Origin: Verrucomicrobia bacterium UBA1629
Lineage (GTDB): Bacteria; Verrucomicrobiota; Kiritimatiellia; RFP12; UBA1067
DNA: 29,978 nucleotides
Direction: 5' to 3'
Assembly: GCA_002321305.1 (NCBI GenBank)
Contig: DCMF01000063.1
Span: 1 to 29,978, forward strand
Program-made: the position numbers and the translations under genes
Shown: positions 9,449 to 16,460 of the stretch, piece after piece
Numbering within the stretch: the stretch's first letter is position 1
How the letters are laid out: each line of letters opens with the position of its first letter
Notes under the pieces: generated by a model
What the model was told of the DNA's origin: nothing
The model's database searches: none
The model's input: only the letters and a program-made list of their open reading frames with translations

Positions 9449-10284
9449 TCGAATTTGGAAAGACGCTGCGCGCCGCGCGCGAGGCCAAGGGCCTCTCGGT
9501 CGCCCAGCTCGCGGAAATGACCCACATGACGCCCGCGCGCGTCGAGGAGCTGGAGACCGAGAACTTCACGAGCATCCCCGCCGCCATCTACGGACGCGGC
9601 TTCGTGCGCCTCTACTGCAGCGCCGTCGGCCTCGACCCGAAGCCCCTTTCGGACGAGTTCACGGAAATCTTCAACGGCAACCGCGAGCTGGAGATCCGCG
9701 AACGCGCCCCCGAACCCGAGCCGATTCCGACCGCACGGGAAGAGATCACACGGAGGCACGGAGACACGGAGACCGCCACGACGGATTCGGGAGAAGCTGA
9801 CGATCTCTTCGCCGAACCAACCCCGACCGCCCCAGGAACCACGCCATCCGACGACCTTTTTGAAAAGGACTCCGAGCCTCACCCCTCTAGCGACCGCTTA
9901 CGCGGCTCACTTTGTTCGGGGGATACGTCTCTCCGTGTGAGTCCCTCCCCCGAAGAGCCAGCCGCCGAACGCGGGCCGACGCTCTCGCGCTACGCCGCGC
10001 CGCTGCACGACCGCCCGAAGCTCGCCGTGCCGGCCTCCGTCTGGCGCCTCGCCCTGCTCGGCTGCGCCGCGCTGCTCGTCCTCTGGGCGCTGGCGCTCGG
10101 CGTCCGCGCGCTCTACCGCGCGACGGGCGGCGCACCGACCACTGAAGCCGCGCCGGCGGAAATGTCGCCGACCTCGGCAAAGGCCGAGCCGAAACCAACC
10201 CCGTCAGCCGAATCGCCCGCCCCCGCGCGTCCGGCAGACGGGCCGCGCACCCCGCAAGCCATCCCCGCCCTTTACATCGACTGA
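9445..10284 (+). CDS. RodZ-like protein: N-terminal HTH_25, one membrane helix, no DUF4115 domain
   Basis: RodZ links MreB to the wall-elongation machinery. The 279-residue protein begins with the HTH_25 region typical of RodZ (GKTLRAAREAKGLSVAQLAE, then IPAAIYGRGFVRLY) at residues 4-75. A low-complexity linker runs from 85 to 190, with one membrane segment at about 199-224 and a 55-residue Pro/Ala tail. The beta-rich DUF4115 domain of classical RodZ is absent. AGGAGGAA lies 9 nt before the ATG, which overlaps the ftsK stop. The linker holds an 8-bp repeat (9748-9771) and two DDLF motifs. Its base composition is less GC-rich than its surroundings, which suggests inserted or fast-evolving sequence. 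A membrane-tethered HTH regulator is the alternative reading. Confidence 0.75.
   Translation: MIEFGKTLRAAREAKGLSVAQLAEMTHMTPARVEELETENFTSIPAAIYGRGFVRLYCSAVGLDPKPLSDEFTEIFNGNRELEIRERAPEPEPIPTAREEITRRHGDTETATTDSGEADDLFAEPTPTAPGTTPSDDLFEKDSEPHPSSDRLRGSLCSGDTSLRVSPSPEEPAAERGPTLSRYAAPLHDRPKLAVPASVWRLALLGCAALLVLWALALGVRALYRATGGAPTTEAAPAEMSPTSAKAEPKPTPSAESPAPARPADGPRTPQAIPALYID
9748..9771. repeat. 8-bp tandem repeat (RCACGGAG)x3 in the RodZ-like gene
   Basis: The units ACACGGAG, GCACGGAG and ACACGGAG are adjacent and encode part of TRRHGDTET. An inverted copy, CTCCGTGT, lies at 9931-9938, still within the same linker. The roughly 190 bp between them may be one inserted element. Confidence 0.7.
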
Positions 10285-10314
10285 CTTCAACCGAAACGCC
10301 GCAGCGCGAACGCT

Positions 10315-12054
10315 TCAGTTCTGCCAGGTGAAACGGGCGAAGACGCCTGTGCGGAGCTGGGCGGCGGCGGACGCGGCGCGGCGGCGGACGCCCGCATCCG
10401 AGACGTTCCGCAGCTTGTCGAAGAGATCAAGCGCCTCGCGAATGCGGCCGACGTTCGCGAGCGCAAAGCCGAAGTTCAGCATCGCGTGCAGGTTGTTGTG
10501 GCTGCGCGCGGGCGCGATCAGCGCCGCGCCGAAGAGCCGCGCGGCCTCCTCGTCGTCCCCTTCGCGGAACGCCGCGATGGCGAGCGCGTCCAGCATCAGC
10601 CCCTCACGGTCGCGACGCGGATTCTCCGCCACGCCGCGCCCCAGCCGCCGCACCTCCGCGAAGTCGCCCGACGCGCCGCGACACGCCAGCACATACGCAA
10701 GCGCGGCGGCGGTGGACGCACTCGGACGGAGCCGCAGGCTCCTGCGCAGCATCGCGACGCCGTCCGCCATGCGGTTCTCGCGTGCGCACGCCTCGCCGCC
10801 GAGGACGCGCAACGCCCGCCAGTGGTCGGGATCGTCCGCGAGAACGCGCGCGTAGACCGTGCGGTCGCTCGCGAACGCGCGCACCGTCGGCACGGCCAGC
10901 GCGATTTCGCCGACCGCCAGGCCGACGGCGAGCGCGCCCGCCCTGTGCGCCCGCCGCCGCGCCAGGGCCTCCAGCGCACACGCGACGAGCAACGCGAGAA
11001 AGACGGACGGCAGGTAGGCATAGCGGTCGGCATACGCCTTGTCGCCCGTCACGCCCAGGAGGCCGAGGACAGGCAACACCGCCACAAGCGCCGACAACGC
11101 CGCGTAGAGGGTCAGCCGCCGCGCAAATGCCGACTTCAGCCTCAGGCTCGCGTACCCCACCAGAAGAATCGTCCCCGCCAGCACGGCCAGCCCCTGTACG
11201 CCATCGAGCGGCCAGCCGCCGAAGACCGCGCGGTAGTCGAGGCGCAGTCCCACGGGCCACACGACGTGCGACACGTAGAGGCCGAGCGAGACCGCCGCAT
11301 TCAGGAATCGCCAGCCGATGGTCGTGTCCGAAAGGTCGACGGCCTCCCGTCCCGTCGGATGCGCCTGCGAGACGAAGGCGACGAGACCGACGCCCAGCGC
11401 CAGCAACAGCATCGGCACGTAGCGGCGAAACCGACGCGGCGCCGTCGGCGCGACGAACCGCGCCGTCAGGTAGGCGAGGACGGGCAGGCAGACGGCCGTC
11501 GGCTTCGACAGCAGCGCCGCCGCGAACAGCGCAAGCGTCGCAAGGTAGGGTTTCCAGCCGCCGCACGTGCAGAAGCGCGTCCAGACGAGGAGGCAGGAGA
11601 GCCCGAAGAGCGTCCACAGCGCCTCCTTGCGCGAGGCGATCCACGCGACGGCCTCGACGCGCATCGGATGCACGGTCCAGAGAAGCGCGGCGGCGAACAG
11701 CGCCCACGGACGCACCCGCGCGCCGAGGAGCGCGCGCAGTAACAAGAGCACCAACACGGCATTGACGGCGTGCAGGAACACGTTGACGGCGTGATGCACC
11801 GTCCACCCGCCGCCGAAGAGCGAGAAGTCCGCCATGTAGGAGACGGACGTGAGCGGCATCCAGATGCCGCCGTGTCCGAAGTCGGCGAACGCCGTGCGGA
11901 CGTTTGCGAGCGACAGGCCACTGCGCACGAACGCGCAGCCCGCCGTATAGCCCCAGTCATCAAGATTGAGGTGTCCGTTCGTGACGCCGACGGCAAAGAC
12001 GGCGCACGTCACGCCAAACAGGAATACGGCCAGTCCGCGGAATCGCATCGGCAT
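10315..12054 (-). CDS. TMTC-like polytopic membrane glycosyltransferase with C-terminal TPR region
   Basis: The 579-residue protein has about ten hydrophobic segments followed by a soluble C-terminus from about 400. Features shared with the TMTC/DUF1736 group of lipid-linked-sugar-using GT-C enzymes are LNLDDWGY near the first loop, LLWTVHPMRVEAVAWIASRK and GDKAYADRYAYLPSV. The C-terminal region has TPR-like helices (LMLDALAIAAFREGDDEEAA, NLHAMLNFGFALANVGRIRE). The probable role is transfer of a sugar from a lipid carrier to an exported protein or glycan; the acceptor is unknown. The start at 12054 (MPMRFRG) could equally be the ATG 6 nt downstream. Its stop lies 30 bp from the convergent RodZ-like gene, and I see no clear terminator between them. 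Confidence 0.75.
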   Translation of the reverse strand: MPMRFRGLAVFLFGVTCAVFAVGVTNGHLNLDDWGYTAGCAFVRSGLSLANVRTAFADFGHGGIWMPLTSVSYMADFSLFGGGWTVHHAVNVFLHAVNAVLVLLLLRALLGARVRPWALFAAALLWTVHPMRVEAVAWIASRKEALWTLFGLSCLLVWTRFCTCGGWKPYLATLALFAAALLSKPTAVCLPVLAYLTARFVAPTAPRRFRRYVPMLLLALGVGLVAFVSQAHPTGREAVDLSDTTIGWRFLNAAVSLGLYVSHVVWPVGLRLDYRAVFGGWPLDGVQGLAVLAGTILLVGYASLRLKSAFARRLTLYAALSALVAVLPVLGLLGVTGDKAYADRYAYLPSVFLALLVACALEALARRRAHRAGALAVGLAVGEIALAVPTVRAFASDRTVYARVLADDPDHWRALRVLGGEACARENRMADGVAMLRRSLRLRPSASTAAALAYVLACRGASGDFAEVRRLGRGVAENPRRDREGLMLDALAIAAFREGDDEEAARLFGAALIAPARSHNNLHAMLNFGFALANVGRIREALDLFDKLRNVSDAGVRRRAASAAAQLRTGVFARFTWQN

Positions 12055-12071
12055 TTCTGTGACGCCTTCGT

Positions 12072-12728
12072 TCAGTCTCTGTCCTGAGCCTGTTCCGCAG
12101 GGAGCAGCTCGCGGAACGAGTCGATGACGCGTGTCGGATGCGCCGCCGCGAGGACATTGCGCGGATTCGTGCCGACGAGCGCGACAACCTCCATGCCCGC
12201 CGCCTTCGCTGCCGCGAGACCGTTCAGCGCGTCCTCGAAGACCATGCAGTCGGCCGGTGCCACGCCCAGCCGCTCCGCCGCCTTGAGATAGCCGTCGGGC
12301 GCCGGCTTGCCGCGCGCGTACTGCGACGAGTCGACGATGACCGAGAAGAAGTCGCGGATCTTCAGCCCGTCCACGACAAAATCGACGTTATCCATCGTGC
12401 CGCCCGTCACGATTGCGCAGACGCGGCCGGCGGCGCGCGCCGCCCGGAGGAAATCGATAAGCCCATCCCGCGCCGCGAGGTGCGGACGGCAGATCTCGCG
12501 GTACAGCGCCTCCTTTTCCTTCAGCAGCGCCGCGATGCGGGCGGCGGACGGCGGCTCGTCGAACATGCGGACGATGTAGTCGCGTCCCGGCGCGCCCATC
12601 CAGTCGATGACCTGCCGCTCCGTCAGGTGCCCGCCCGTACGGCGGGCCAGCTCCAGCCAGGCGCGGACATGATCGCGACAGTTGTCCACCAGTACGCCGT
12701 CCATGTCAAAGAGATACGCATTCTTCAT
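12072..12728 (-). CDS. HAD-superfamily hydrolase, beta-phosphoglucomutase/phosphatase type
   Basis: The 218-residue protein has the four HAD motifs. Motif I is FDMDGVLVDN with nucleophile D8 and acid/base D10. Motif II is AIVTGGT, motif III is the Lys in ARGKPAPDGY and motif IV is MVFEDALNGLAAAKAAGMEV. The helical cap after motif I is of the C1 type found in beta-phosphoglucomutase and small-sugar phosphatases. The substrate cannot be read from sequence. A ribosome-binding sequence (AAAGGAAAGCAGGAAC) precedes the ATG, and the glycosyltransferase gene follows after 17 bp, so a sugar phosphate is plausible. Confidence 0.88.
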   Translation of the reverse strand: MKNAYLFDMDGVLVDNCRDHVRAWLELARRTGGHLTERQVIDWMGAPGRDYIVRMFDEPPSAARIAALLKEKEALYREICRPHLAARDGLIDFLRAARAAGRVCAIVTGGTMDNVDFVVDGLKIRDFFSVIVDSSQYARGKPAPDGYLKAAERLGVAPADCMVFEDALNGLAAAKAAGMEVVALVGTNPRNVLAAAHPTRVIDSFRELLPAEQAQDRD

Positions 12729-12807
12729 GTTCCTGCTTTCCTTTCGTGCCGAAACTCACCGGCGCATGCCGCACCGACAAACGCAACAGCCTCGCGCACA
12801 AGCATTC

Positions 12808-14166
12808 TCATTCAAAGCGACTGGGAGGCGAAGCCGGCTCGCCGACCAGAATCTGCGGGTGCGCTTCGGTAATGCGGATGCGGACGAGCGAGCCGACTGC
12901 CGGCGTGCGCCGCGCACAGGCGGCGTCGGCCGACGGCTCCCAGACGACGATGCGGTTGCCGGAATCGCGTCCCGACAGGCGAGCCTTGTTGCGCTTCGAC
13001 GGCCCTTCGACCATGACCTCGCGCACCGTGCCGACGAGCGCGTCGTTGCGGCGCTGTCCGCGAACCTCCTGATCGGCGAGCAGCGCCTGGTCGCGGCGCT
13101 CCTTCTCCGCCGTCGGCACGTCGTCCGGCAGCGCCGCGCTGCGCGTCCCCGGACGCGGCGAATACTTGAAGACGAAGGCGTTGTCGAACCCGGCCTCCTC
13201 CATCAGCGACCGCGTCGCCTCGAAGTCCGCCTCCGTCTCGCCCGGATAGCCGACGATCACGTCCGTCGTCACCGCGAATGCGGGATCGAACGCACGGAGC
13301 TTCCGCACCGCGTCGAGATACTCCGCGCGCGTGTAGTGGCGCCCCATCTCCTTCAAGATGCGGTCAGAGCCGGACTGCACTGGCAGGTGCAGGTGGCGGC
13401 AGACCTTCGGACAGTCCCGGTAGACGGCGATCAGCTCGTCCGTGCAGCCCTTCGGATGCGCCGAGGTGAAGCGGATGCGCTCCAGCCCGTCGATCTCCTG
13501 CAAGGCGCGCAGGAGGCGCGGAAACGCCTCCCCCTCGTCCGTCTCCCACGCCCGGTTGCGGATGCCGTAGCGGAGGACGCTCTGGCCGAGGAGGCAGACC
13601 TCCTTCACGCCGCGCGCGGCAAGGCTCTTCACCTCGGCGATGACTTCCTTCGCGGGACGCGAGTACTCGTGACCGCGCACGTCCGGGACGATGCAGTAGC
13701 TGCACCGGTTATCGCAGCCGAGCAGCACCGTCACGTAGCTCTGCACGGCGGCGAACGTCCCGGCGCGGCGCGTGTCCGGATGCGCGTCCAGCCCCTGCGG
13801 CACCTCGTCGTCGCCCAGCTCCAGCGTCGGGTACTGCGCGTCCGCCACGATCTTCGGGATGAGGCCGAAGCGGCGCGGCCCGACGGCGAAATGCAGCTTC
13901 GGGAGGCGCTTGAAGACGTCCGCCCCCATCCGCTTGACGGCACAGCCCATCAGGCCGACGACCTTGCCCGCCGCCAAGAGGTTCCCAGCCTTTCCGACGG
14001 CCTTCTCCTCGGCCTTCTGGCGAACGGTGCAGCTGTTGATGATGACGAGATCGGCCGCGTCCTCCGACGCGACCTCCTCATGGCCCGCCGCGACGAGCAT
14101 CGCCGCGACCGCCTCCGAGTCGCGCACGTTCATCTGGCAGCCGTAGGTATGGATCAGGAACTTCAC
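12808..14166 (-). CDS. miaB: tRNA-2-methylthio-N6-dimethylallyladenosine synthase MiaB
   Basis: MiaB is a radical-SAM methylthiotransferase acting on i6A37 of tRNAs. The 452-residue protein has the UPF0004 domain with cluster cysteines C10 (TYGCQMN), C46 (NSCTVRQKAEEKA) and C75 (LMGC). The radical-SAM site CDNRCSYC has C151, C155 and C158, and a C-terminal TRAM domain contains the RLSGRDSGNRIVVW region. HLHLPVQSGSD and VIVGYPGETE are also typical. The motif usually written GQNVNSYG is GQSVLRYG here. RimO or MtaB are less likely given the MiaB-type N-terminus. The GTG start at 14166 overlaps the TGA of the preceding methyltransferase gene (GTGA). Confidence 0.93.
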   Translation of the reverse strand: MKFLIHTYGCQMNVRDSEAVAAMLVAAGHEEVASEDAADLVIINSCTVRQKAEEKAVGKAGNLLAAGKVVGLMGCAVKRMGADVFKRLPKLHFAVGPRRFGLIPKIVADAQYPTLELGDDEVPQGLDAHPDTRRAGTFAAVQSYVTVLLGCDNRCSYCIVPDVRGHEYSRPAKEVIAEVKSLAARGVKEVCLLGQSVLRYGIRNRAWETDEGEAFPRLLRALQEIDGLERIRFTSAHPKGCTDELIAVYRDCPKVCRHLHLPVQSGSDRILKEMGRHYTRAEYLDAVRKLRAFDPAFAVTTDVIVGYPGETEADFEATRSLMEEAGFDNAFVFKYSPRPGTRSAALPDDVPTAEKERRDQALLADQEVRGQRRNDALVGTVREVMVEGPSKRNKARLSGRDSGNRIVVWEPSADAACARRTPAVGSLVRIRITEAHPQILVGEPASPPSRFE

Positions 14167-15380
14167 TTCTTCTTCAGCACGACCAGCGTCTCGAAACGCG
14201 CCGTGCGCGGGAACATGTTGAACCAGCGGACGGACTCGACGTCATACGACCGCGTGATCTCGCGCAAGTCGCGCACGAGCGTCGCCGGATCGCAGCTCAC
14301 GTAGAGGATGCGCGCCGCCGCCGACCGCGCGAGGCCCTGCGCGACGCCCGGCTCCAGTCCGCCGCGCGGCGGATCGACGATGACGGTCGTCTGCGGCCCG
14401 ACGGGCAGTCGCTTCAGGCAGCGCCCGACCTGTTCGGCGCGGAACGTCGCCGACGCGGCCTTCTGCGCGACGGCGTTGCGCGTCGCAAAGGCGACCGCCT
14501 GACGGCCCGACTCGACGCCAAGGAGCTTCGGCGGACGGCACGCGAGGCCGAACACGCCCACGCCGCAGTAGAGGTCGAGGACGTCCGGCGCGGTTGCGCG
14601 CCCCTTCTCGTATTCGGCGACGACGGCCCTGACGAGCGCTTCGCCGACTTCGGGGTTGACCTGGTAGAAGCCGTCCGCCGGAACCTCGAAGTCGAGTCCG
14701 CACGTCGTCTCCTTCAGGACGAGATCCTTCGGCGCGTCGCCGATCCACCACTTGACGCCCGTCTTCCTCGTCCAGCGGACGGTGACGTTCCCCTTCTGCG
14801 CCGTGTCGCGGCGGACGGCCTCCGGCCCTGTCGTGAGAAGCGTCGTCACCGCGCGGCGAATCTCCGGAAGCTTCGCGTTGATCTCGGGACGCGCCAGCGG
14901 ATCCTCCGCCACGTCGACGATCGCGTGGCTCGGCTCCGTGCGGTAGCCGATCGCCCACGCGCCCTTCTGCTGCGCAAAATGGTAGACGACCTTGTTGCGG
15001 TAGTGGAGGGATGAGGGATGAGGGATGAGGAATGGGCGATGGGGGATGAGGGGGTGAGGGGGGATGGGGCAGGGGATCCGGGCGCGGTCGAAGAACTCGC
15101 GGAGCTGCTGTTCCTTGGCGGCGCTTTCGCCCGCCTCGGAGAGCCCCGCGTAGACCATGCCCGGCACGACCGCCGCATCCGCGACGTCGCGCCGTTCCGG
15201 CGAGCGTTCGACGACCTCGACAAGCCGCGCCCGCACGAAGTGCCGCTTCTCCTCGACGATCTCGGCCTTGACCTGCTCGCCGGCCCACGCGCCGGGCACG
15301 AACACGACGCGCCCGTCGCCGAGCCGGCCGAGTCCGTCCCCGCCGTAGACGTTCTTCGCGATGAAAACGGTCGAGATCAT
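14163..15380 (-). CDS. RlmD/TrmA-family m5U RNA methyltransferase with repeat-encoded insert and no Fe-S cysteine cluster
   Basis: The enzyme transfers methyl from SAM to C5 of a uridine in 23S rRNA or tRNA. The 405-residue protein starts MISTVFIAKN one base after the panC stop, which excludes the upstream 35-codon extension. It has a TRAM-like N-terminus, SAM motif LDLYCGVGVFGLAC, DPPRGG and the catalytic C363 in YVSCDPATL. The region that in RlmD holds the cysteines of a 4Fe-4S cluster has none here (VVPGMVYAGLSEAGESAAKE). Residues 102-125, between RA and HYRNK, are encoded entirely by a 7-bp repeat array and read as a Pro/His-rich insert. The exact RNA target (rlmD, rlmC or trmA role) cannot be decided. 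Confidence 0.85.
   Translation of the reverse strand: MISTVFIAKNVYGGDGLGRLGDGRVVFVPGAWAGEQVKAEIVEEKRHFVRARLVEVVERSPERRDVADAAVVPGMVYAGLSEAGESAAKEQQLREFFDRARIPCPIPPHPLIPHRPFLIPHPSSLHYRNKVVYHFAQQKGAWAIGYRTEPSHAIVDVAEDPLARPEINAKLPEIRRAVTTLLTTGPEAVRRDTAQKGNVTVRWTRKTGVKWWIGDAPKDLVLKETTCGLDFEVPADGFYQVNPEVGEALVRAVVAEYEKGRATAPDVLDLYCGVGVFGLACRPPKLLGVESGRQAVAFATRNAVAQKAASATFRAEQVGRCLKRLPVGPQTTVIVDPPRGGLEPGVAQGLARSAAARILYVSCDPATLVRDLREITRSYDVESVRWFNMFPRTARFETLVVLKKK
15006..15077. repeat. Heptamer repeat array inside the RlmD/TrmA-type gene
   Basis: Three perfect GAGGGAT units (15006-15026) are followed by GAGGAAT, GGGCGAT, GGGGGAT and more degenerate G-rich units to 15077. The array is 72 bp, exactly 24 codons. 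It is read on the minus strand as a Pro/His/Ile-rich segment between the helix QQLREFFDR and the conserved HYRNK. Confidence 0.85.
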
Positions 15381-15381
15381 G

Positions 15382-16200
15382 TCACAGCACCACGTTGTCG
15401 ATGAGGCGCGTCTTGCCGCAGTAGGCCGCGACGAGGACGCAGCAGCCCTTCGCGATCCGCTTGCGCGGCGCCAGCGTCTCCGCATCGACGCAGGCGACGT
15501 AATCGACCTTGAGCCCGCCCTTCTCGATCGCCTTCGCGGCGGCGTCCGTCGTCTTGACCAGGCCCTGCTTGACGGCCTTCAGCGTCTGGGAGAGGACGAG
15601 GGCCTTCGCCTTCTCGTCGTCCGTGAGATACGTGTTGCGGCTCGACCGCGCCAGCCCCGTCGGCTCTCGCACGATCGGCGCGACGACGACCTCCAGGTCG
15701 AAGTTGAGGTCGCGCACCATCCGCCTGATGACCTGCGCCTGCTGGTAGTCCTTCTGCCCGAAGACGGCGAAGTCGGGGTGCGCGAGGTTGAAGAGCTTGG
15801 CGACGACCGTGCAGACGCCCCGGAAGTGGCCGGGACGCCGCGCGCCGCAGAGGCCCTTCGAGAGATCCTCCTCGCAGACGTAGACGGAATGGCGCGCGAG
15901 GTACATGCTCGTCGGCGTCGGGAAGAAGACCGCCGTCGCACCCGCCGCGCGGCACTTCGCGAGGTCGGCCTGCTCGTCGCGCGGATACTTCTCGTAGTCC
16001 TCGCCCGGACAGAACTGCACGGGGTTCACGAACACGGAGACGACGATCTCGTCCGCCCCCTTGGCCTTCGCCTTCGCGATCAGCGAGAGATGCCCCTCGT
16101 GCAGGTAGCCCATCGTCGGCACAAGCGCGATCTTCGCGCCGGCGAGCTTGCGGGCCCTGGCCCACTTCTGGAGTTTCAGCGGTTCACGGAAAATTTTCAT
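15382..16200 (-). CDS. panC: Pantothenate synthetase PanC
   Basis: PanC joins D-pantoate and beta-alanine with ATP to make pantothenate for coenzyme A. The 272-residue protein has the signature PTMGYLHEGHLSL (HEGH at 34-37), VSVFVNPVQF, the GHFRGVCTVVAKLFN segment, the FGQKDYQQ loop and the KMSKS-like region SSRNTYL. Length is normal. The ATG lies 7 nt after an extended -10 box, with no Shine-Dalgarno sequence between, so the mRNA is probably leaderless. The methyltransferase gene follows after one base. No panB or panD is in the window. Confidence 0.96.
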   Translation of the reverse strand: MKIFREPLKLQKWARARKLAGAKIALVPTMGYLHEGHLSLIAKAKAKGADEIVVSVFVNPVQFCPGEDYEKYPRDEQADLAKCRAAGATAVFFPTPTSMYLARHSVYVCEEDLSKGLCGARRPGHFRGVCTVVAKLFNLAHPDFAVFGQKDYQQAQVIRRMVRDLNFDLEVVVAPIVREPTGLARSSRNTYLTDDEKAKALVLSQTLKAVKQGLVKTTDAAAKAIEKGGLKVDYVACVDAETLAPRKRIAKGCCVLVAAYCGKTRLIDNVVL

Positions 16201-16207
16201 GCCGCAT

Positions 16208-16216
16208 ATTATACCA
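16208..16216 (-). promoter_or_regulatory. panC promoter, extended -10, predicts a leaderless mRNA
   Basis: The minus strand reads TGGTATAAT followed by ATGCGGC and the panC ATG. The hexamer and its TGn extension are perfect and identical to those of ftsH. The predicted start point falls on or beside the ATG. This separates panC and downstream genes from the sodium-pump genes upstream. Confidence 0.7.
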
Positions 16217-16228
16217 TACGTAGGCTTC

Positions 16229-16240
16229 CGCCGCGCGGCG
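16229..16240. promoter_or_regulatory. Perfect 12-bp palindrome at the -35 position of panC
   Basis: CGCCGCGCGGCG is self-complementary and ends exactly 12 nt before TGGTATAAT on the minus strand. The ftsH palindrome has the same 12-nt distance and the same CGCGCG core. In a GC-rich genome chance cannot be excluded. Confidence 0.4.
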
Positions 16241-16241
16241 C

Positions 16242-16355
16242 TCAGTCCTTCTTCTCGGACGGGGCTTCCTTGCCGTCCGCCAGACGGCCCATGATGACCA
16301 TGCCGATCACGGCGGCGATGGAGACTGCGACGATTGCGATCAAACGACCTGTCAT
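16242..16355 (-). CDS. 37-residue single-pass membrane microprotein
   Basis: The reading frame starts MTGRLIAIVAVSIAAVIGMV and ends with the charged tail ADGKEAPSEKKD. One hydrophobic helix spans residues 5-23. AGGAAC lies about 5 nt before the ATG, and the gene follows oadB by 103 bp in the same direction, so it is likely translated. I recognise no family. It is not similar to the 55-residue epsilon subunit of Veillonella methylmalonyl-CoA decarboxylase as I recall it. It could be an accessory or assembly subunit of the sodium pump, but that rests on position alone. Confidence 0.5.
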   Translation of the reverse strand: MTGRLIAIVAVSIAAVIGMVIMGRLADGKEAPSEKKD

Positions 16356-16369
16356 GTGGTGTTCCTGTT

Positions 16370-16460
16370 GAGGGGTGAGGGATGAGAAGTGAGGGATGAG
16401 AAGTGAGAGGTGGGAAGTGAGAGGTGGGAGGTGAGAAGTGAGGAGTGAGGGGTGGGGGTT
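16370..16460. repeat. Thirteen-unit heptamer repeat between oadB and the microprotein gene
   Basis: Thirteen consecutive 7-bp units follow GRGRRRT without interruption apart from the last (GGGGGTT). They include GAGGGAT twice, GAGAAGT three times, GAGAGGT twice and GAGGGGT twice. The array fills nearly the whole gap and reaches the oadB stop codon (16459-16461). On the transcript it is a C/U-rich, probably unstructured spacer. Confidence 0.88.

Noticed and set aside
10285..10314. Bidirectional terminator between the convergent RodZ-like and TMTC-like genes
   Set aside because: No stable stem with a T-run could be found in the 30 bp.
16242..16355. Identification of the 37-residue protein as a decarboxylase epsilon or delta subunit
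   Set aside because: Length and sequence do not match those subunits; only the position is suggestive.
16370..16460. CRISPR array
   Set aside because: Units are 7 bp without spacers and no cas genes are nearby.
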